Program-made: the position numbers and the translations under genes
Notes under the pieces: model-generated
What the model saw: only the letters and a program-made list of their open reading frames with translations
The model's database searches: none
What the model was told of the DNA's origin: nothing
In this document: positions 58,751 to 64,000 of the stretch, piece by piece
Numbering within the stretch: position 1 is the first letter of the stretch
Layout: every line of letters begins with the position of its first letter
NCBI RefSeq assembly: GCF_018873765.1
Contig: NC_057922.1
Coordinates: forward strand, 63,636,755-63,700,754
DNA from: Telopea speciosissima
Lineage: Eukaryota > Streptophyta > Magnoliopsida > Proteales > Proteaceae
Length of the DNA: 64,000 nucleotides
Direction of reading: 5' to 3'

Positions 58751-59378
58751 AATGTAATTAACCTTTCTTACTAAGTACTAACTTTGCACCCAAAAAAGAA
58801 AAAGGTACTAACTTCACACACACACAGCGAGAGAGAATATCTTGATTTGAACATCTTGTTGATCGAAGTTCAGAGAAAAAGAAACATTTGAATTGATGGC
58901 TCACATACCATCCATCAGTAAAGCAACAGCAATGGAACCAGATGCTCTGCAGCTCCAGAGACAAATTGGCGTTTCCCACACCATTCCATGACGAGAAACT
59001 ATGGTTGAACTTTCAGAAACAACAAAATCAAACCAACCATTCATCAGGTGATTCAGGTTTAAGCTGCACAAGGTCCAGGATGAAACCTGGAGAATATGTA
59101 TATAAACTTACCTGCAGTATCTTCAAACAAGTCCTTTTTCAAGTGCCCAATTGTTTTCAGAGATCCAAGAAACCAGTTAGTAACACTATCCATGTCTACT
59201 TTGTGTCTATAACAAGTTAGTCAACAAGCATGAAATACCAAAAGCAAAGTAACAGAGCCAAGGATGAACTGCCGGGATGAATACCACAAGGCCAGAAGGA
59301 GTTATTTGTCGGATGTTAATCATGATTCAAGAATTCTCCCAGATGAACCACTGATCTGGTTGTGGCTGTCCCGATATC
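58751..59378. other. 3' flank of the NF-YA gene
   Basis: No gene is supportable here. The interval nearest 59378 should hold the 3' untranslated region of the NF-YA transcript. The short (CA)n run at 58815-58827 is the only simple repeat. Confidence 0.35.
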
Positions 59379-62300
59379 TCAATGCATGACAGGTACACGG
59401 TGCTGTGATCCATTACACATCATGCCCCCTCCACCTTGAATGGTCTGACCCATGTGTGGAGGGTAGACTAAGAACCTGTTATCCGATTGATGGTAGATTT
59501 CATCACCATTTGAAACACTTGTCGCATCAGAGCAGGATGTGCTGGAAGCACCCCCATTCCCATTTTCTGATTGTACTACTTCAGACTCAGATAGATTTCC
59601 TCCCAGATGTAGATGACCGGAGTCTGAAGCATCCTTGCCATCAGTGGCTGCCCTAGGATTGGATTGCTGGAGCTTCTTCGTGTTGAGAAAGCGTCCACCA
59701 GATCCCCTAGCCCTTTTCAATGCATGAAGATGTCGAGACTCATGAAGGTATGGCTGCAAAAACATTTATGTGAGTGCACAGACGATTAATGATCTCAAGA
59801 GTCCAAAAAAGATCGTTCAGGGCAATCAATAATTAAGAATCAGTAAATAGGATGATACCTTTCGATCTTTAATAAGTTTGTTTTGGGCCTCAAGCTTGGC
59901 ACGGGACTGTCTCCGTCTGAGGATGCCACGGTACTGCTTGGCATTAACATAGATGGGCTCATCTTCGGTGAGATCATGAGGCAGTGGAACTCGTGCAGGT
60001 GCAATTCCCACCATTTGGGGATGAATCTGGTCATGTCCCAATCATATATTCATAAGTACGTCACAAGAAAGATCAACAGCTATTAAAAAACAATACTTGC
60101 ATGAAGCCAAAGGCATTACATCATATTACAAGAAAAGAAAACTTTGAATTATAAATCAACACTAAGCCTTCTTCAGTTGATCATTCATAAGCAATTATTC
60201 ATAGTATATATTTATTCTAAATGTTTTAACTTTTTACGTTTTTTTTTTTTTTTTTGTTGGGGGGGGGGGGGGGGGGGCGGGGGGTGGGGGTGAGGGACAA
60301 CATTATTTTGGGAAACCATGCAATGTGGAGCTCACAGTGCTGGAACCCACCAGAGCACCAGGCATCAGTATGGAGTCTCCCCCCCCCCCCCCCCCTTTTT
60401 TTTCTTTGAAAACAACTATCTCATTGGGTGACGATCAGTTCCAGGACGTAATAGCCCTTAGAAAAATGTGAACAACTAAAGATAAATCCAGACACAACAA
60501 GCCCATAACAAAATTTAAATGACAAGGGGCATCTAGCAAATTTTCAATATCAAGTGCATTTTATACATTCTGGACAATAGAATGATCTATACTTGAATAC
60601 GATAAGAGAAGTAAATCTGAAGAAAAACAAATTGAAGCACAATTCTCTAATATCCAGTTCCAAGAAATGCGGAGTATCAACCATTTAAATTAATTCCTAG
60701 ATAAATATATCATGAAGTTCTAAAGCTATATTATATACAACAATGTAAAATATACAGCATAACATAGAGAATTGACTGTGGGCCACATTCAGTCCAAATG
60801 AAGCCTAAGCCTGGCTTGGCCAGAAAGGTCTTCCTTCAGGATGGAAAATATGGGCCAGGAAGTGTAATCCCTATTTTCCCTCAAAATATATTTCAATTTC
60901 TGTGAATTTGCTCAGGAGAACATAAGCAAAACACAAAGGATGGAAGCATATCTACGGTATAACAATTACGTTACTCAAAATACATGTAGCACAATGACTC
61001 AAATCATACTGCAGATTTCAATCAGCTTCATTTGTAACAAACTGCAAATATTAAAGGACAAAAACATCTCAACAAATTAGAGCTTGAAATAAAATTTCAA
61101 TTCTCTGCTGGATAAAAGCAACCTGGACTAGGATGCAACTATAAACAAGAAAATGAGAAACTTGATGATACTCACAATAACCTGTGGTCCATATGCAGCC
61201 AATAGCCCACCAACATACGGATCGGGATAAGAGTAAGGAATGGGAGCCTGAAACAGGATCATTTAGTGAGAAGCATTAGAACCACAACTACCATGCAACC
61301 GCCATCAAAACAAGCAGATTGACTTACCAATGTCTGGCTGAAATCAACTTGCGAAGCAGGGAAGACAAAATCAGGATTTCCCAGTGAAACAACAGGTTTC
61401 ATGTGAGCTTCCGCTCGCTTTCCATAACTTTCAAAAATTCCTGAATAAATGGAGACAAAATTAACCTTATCAATGTGCTACCACTGTAACATAGGAGAAA
61501 TAACAACCAGAAGAAAATGAAAAGCAACTTTGAAAGATGCCTTTTCAAAGCTTGGACTAAAAGTTAATGTTATACTCACATCAATGCCCGTTCATGACTT
61601 TATGAAAATTAATTTATATATATATATATTATATATGCTTAGAGATCAGTATCTCCCATTTTTTTTTCCAACAAATATTCCTCTCCTCATTTCGTAGAGA
61701 GCAGCTGTAACTAGAAACCAACAATGTAAAACCACATTTTTAAAACCCACAAAAAATTATAAATCATTCGAGCACATGAGTAAGTCGAATCCCTAATCAA
61801 ACTTTCATTTATGAATTACTTTGCATGCATTATTCTTCTCTCTATGGGACCCTTTCTCGAAAAAATGGCTAAATTTGGGTGGGTTTAAACCAGGCAGCAT
61901 ACTTCTGGAAGGCATTTACTGCTCCTAGTATATACTTTATTTCCTTCCTAGGATAAACTTCAGTCACCAAAAGGAAAGAGAAAGTTCCAAGACCACACAA
62001 CGAGTAGGTGTGCCAGGTTGGCAACTCAGTAAAAGCTTTACCTAAAACATTTAAAACCTGAATTCAAGAATCTTTTCTAACCAGAAAGAAAGAATACTGT
62101 TTAAAGACACTTATGCCTCACAAACACACTAAAAGGGAAGCAAAAGTAATTCAGGTTGTCATTAAGTTAAAGTTTACTTATACCTGATTGTGCTGAAATG
62201 CGTTGCCCATGAAGACTGTATCCCCCAACAGCCACCACATCATGGTGAGATTGATCAGTTGATTGACTTGAGGACGATTCTTGGTCTTGTTGTTGGGCTA

Positions 62301-62437
62301 AATATTTAGCATTACCACACCGGGGTGGAGAGCCCATATTCAAGCTCAAATTCTCAGATAGAGATGCTTGTGAAATTTGTGAACCGGTGGAATCACACCA
62401 ATGAAGCAACAAACAGTTGACAATGTTGAATGAACAA
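59379..62437 (-). CDS. NF-YA (HAP2) CCAAT-box-binding transcription factor subunit, 5' end unresolved
   Basis: NF-YA joins the NF-YB/NF-YC histone-fold dimer and contacts the CCAAT pentamer in the nucleus. Five exons are clear: 62184 to about 62437 (acceptor uncertain), 61328-61440, 61176-61247, 59859-60026 and 59379-59753, all GT-AG with matching phases, giving about 320 residues. The conserved core is split by an intron at DRK|PYLHESR. The first helix is [20 protein letters not shown] (NF-YB/YC binding) and the second is [20 protein letters not shown] (CCAAT recognition). A Gln/Ser-rich N-terminal half ([18 protein letters not shown]) and the [17 protein letters not shown] block place it near plant NF-YA3/5/6/8-type proteins. 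The usual histidine in KQYHGIL is arginine here, as in some plant members. The first coding exon carrying the start was not found. Family transcripts are often controlled by miR169 in the 3' untranslated region; I did not confirm a site. Confidence 0.9.
60240..60290. repeat. Homopolymer block: T run then G run
   Basis: About 15 T's lead into about 19 consecutive G's and further short G runs. A C run followed by T's sits about 100 bases away (60379-60402). The pair could fold back on itself. It lies in an intron of the NF-YA gene. Confidence 0.8.
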
Positions 62438-64000
62438 AACTTAGATCAGAATCCTTTTGGTTATGTCTTGCCTCACTATATCATTTCCCTCATCTTCCCA
62501 AGCATCTCTAAGTTATATGAAATCCTCCAAGATCTCAACAATGCTCTGAAAGATCTATTTCACTTGCTTTTTATAATCCTGTTCAGAAGCCCACTACTCA
62601 AATCAGTTTTAGTATAGTCTGGGTATCCAAATCTAATGCACAAGAGAAACAGATTTACAATAGCATCACAAGTCAAAGGCAAAAAACAAAGCAAACAAAA
62701 AAAGGAGAGTGATAAAAGGACCGGAACCCAAAATTCAGGGTATGAAATTGTTTAATGGAGAGTAAAAGCTGAGCCAGTAGCAATGAATTACAACCTCATG
62801 AACAACTACATCTACCCAGGATTAGCAACAAGAGTGAAGTAGAAATTCAAAAGTGAACCTGCTGCAGCACTAAAAAAGCCAAAAAAGAAAGAATCACCTG
62901 TAAATCAATGCCATTGTTTCCAAAAAGTCAAATTTTCTTGAAAAACAGGAAACATTGAAGAAACAAGGGAAAAAGCCCAAGCATGATGGACCATACCGGC
63001 AACCGAATTTGATAGTTTGCCCATCCACATAATCCCTCATATACCCAATGATAAAGAGTGACCAGACATAACTCCAGATGGCAGTTATGGCACATACCTA
63101 CCGAATTGGCTTCCCCAGTGCATTGCCAGAAAAAAGTTTTTCAAATTTAGTATTCAAATCAAAGCTGTGTATAATGTGGAGTTGCTAATATAATCAATGT
63201 AAAATAAACTTTCTGTATTGGTTAATTAACCGTTTCATTCAAATGGCTGGTGATTACATCATTGGGCCAATGGATGATGGACCAGCATTGTTAGAAGAGA
63301 TTAAAAGATAAGTTCTGATTATGTTTCAAAATATTTTACTTCAAATCCTTTGATGCAGGACTTTCTAGACCATATTATGATGCTCTTCTCCACATAAGAG
63401 CACGGTTTATTGTGAAATTGTGGAACATAATCGGTATTTCGAACTCTTGGGATTTATTTAGTTGGTTGGTGAGACTTTCAGGTAGTTTTTATATAATTCT
63501 TACGATGTCTATTTAGACATGTTATGCCTTATGAGTTAGATAAGTCAAGGTACTTAGGAAAGCAGTTTAATCTTTACAAACACGAGCAGCCAAATTTTGA
63601 CTGTTGCAAGTATCTAGTTGAAGTAGATTAACTGGTTTTGACGAAATATTTCGGTCTTTATGGGCCTCGAAATCAAATGCCATGCAAAATACAAAGAATC
63701 CCATATTTTGTTGAAATGGGCGATGACCGAAATGTCAAATTTTTGGTAAAAAATAATCAAAATATCACATTCCTTCATATAAAATACCAAATTTCAAATC
63801 GGAACGAGTAAAAATTGGCTAAATGAGACAAAATTGTCAAAAAAGAATTAAATAAAAACTACATGAAAGTCTCAAGAAATATACCTAAATCTTTCCATCT
63901 CAATTCAATTTGTTTGCTATATTACATATGGGAAAGGATACAATACACTACACTATACACTAGCAACTCAGGGTCCGAAGCCAAACTACCACTTTGGGTG
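62438..64000. other. Upstream region of the NF-YA gene
   Basis: This interval should contain the missing first exon(s) and promoter. Candidate ATG-plus-donor sites on the minus strand exist at 63097-63121 (ATGCACTGGGG..CG|GTAGGT) and 62898-62914 (ATGGCATTG..AG|GTGATT), but neither joins in a way I can verify. Between about 63620 and 63850 'GAAATATTTCGGTC'-like text resembles the hAT subterminal repeats at 43088 and 55820. Confidence 0.35.

Overview
This is a nuclear segment of a flowering plant. The evidence is four split or intronless plant genes with canonical GT-AG splice sites, plant-type repeats (Ty1/copia, Ty3/gypsy, hAT, Mutator-like elements, LINEs, three Au-like SINEs), and a nuclear copy of chloroplast rpoB. 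The proteins are angiosperm in type and the introns are unusually long (up to 12.8 kb), as in TE-rich, large-intron genomes such as early-diverging eudicots. That placement is an inference, and no species is claimed.

All four recognisable genes lie on the minus strand. From high to low coordinates they are: an NF-YA (HAP2) CCAAT-box transcription factor (59379 to about 62437, 5' end unresolved); a WAV2/Bem46-type alpha/beta hydrolase rebuilt from eight exons (37222-55423); an intronless 6-phosphogluconate dehydrogenase of the PGD1/PGD3 clade (31998-33461); and an Alfin-like PHD-finger histone reader rebuilt from five exons (16201-27507). They are ordinary housekeeping or regulatory genes and show no sign of being a pathway cluster.

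The first 16 kb is repeat territory. It holds a minus-strand copia LTR with primer-binding site (1559-2019), a 174-bp MITE, a 1.19-kb Mutator-like element with a target-site duplication (3686-4875), a decayed copia element (from 5241), a 1.14-kb foldback element lying between the copia LTR and gag (6747-7887), and small hairpin elements. A possible orphan coding exon sits near 15.5 kb.

Intron 3 of the Alfin-like gene contains a tandem intronic duplication split by a LINE-bearing insert, plus paired hairpin MITEs. Intron 5 of the WAV2-like gene is the most layered part of the window. It holds an rpoB plastid insertion, LTR-like pieces, an Au SINE, a hAT-type element, and a decayed Ty3/gypsy element. 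The gypsy element's 3' LTR is interrupted by a head-to-head copia composite, and its body is interrupted by hAT-like and short-LTR copia fragments. Despite this, the eight WAV2 exons still splice in frame to a 315-residue protein with an intact Ser-Asp-His triad.

No clearly new biological system was found. The most unusual objects are the giant foldback element, the head-to-head copia composite sharing one target-site duplication, and the nested intron.
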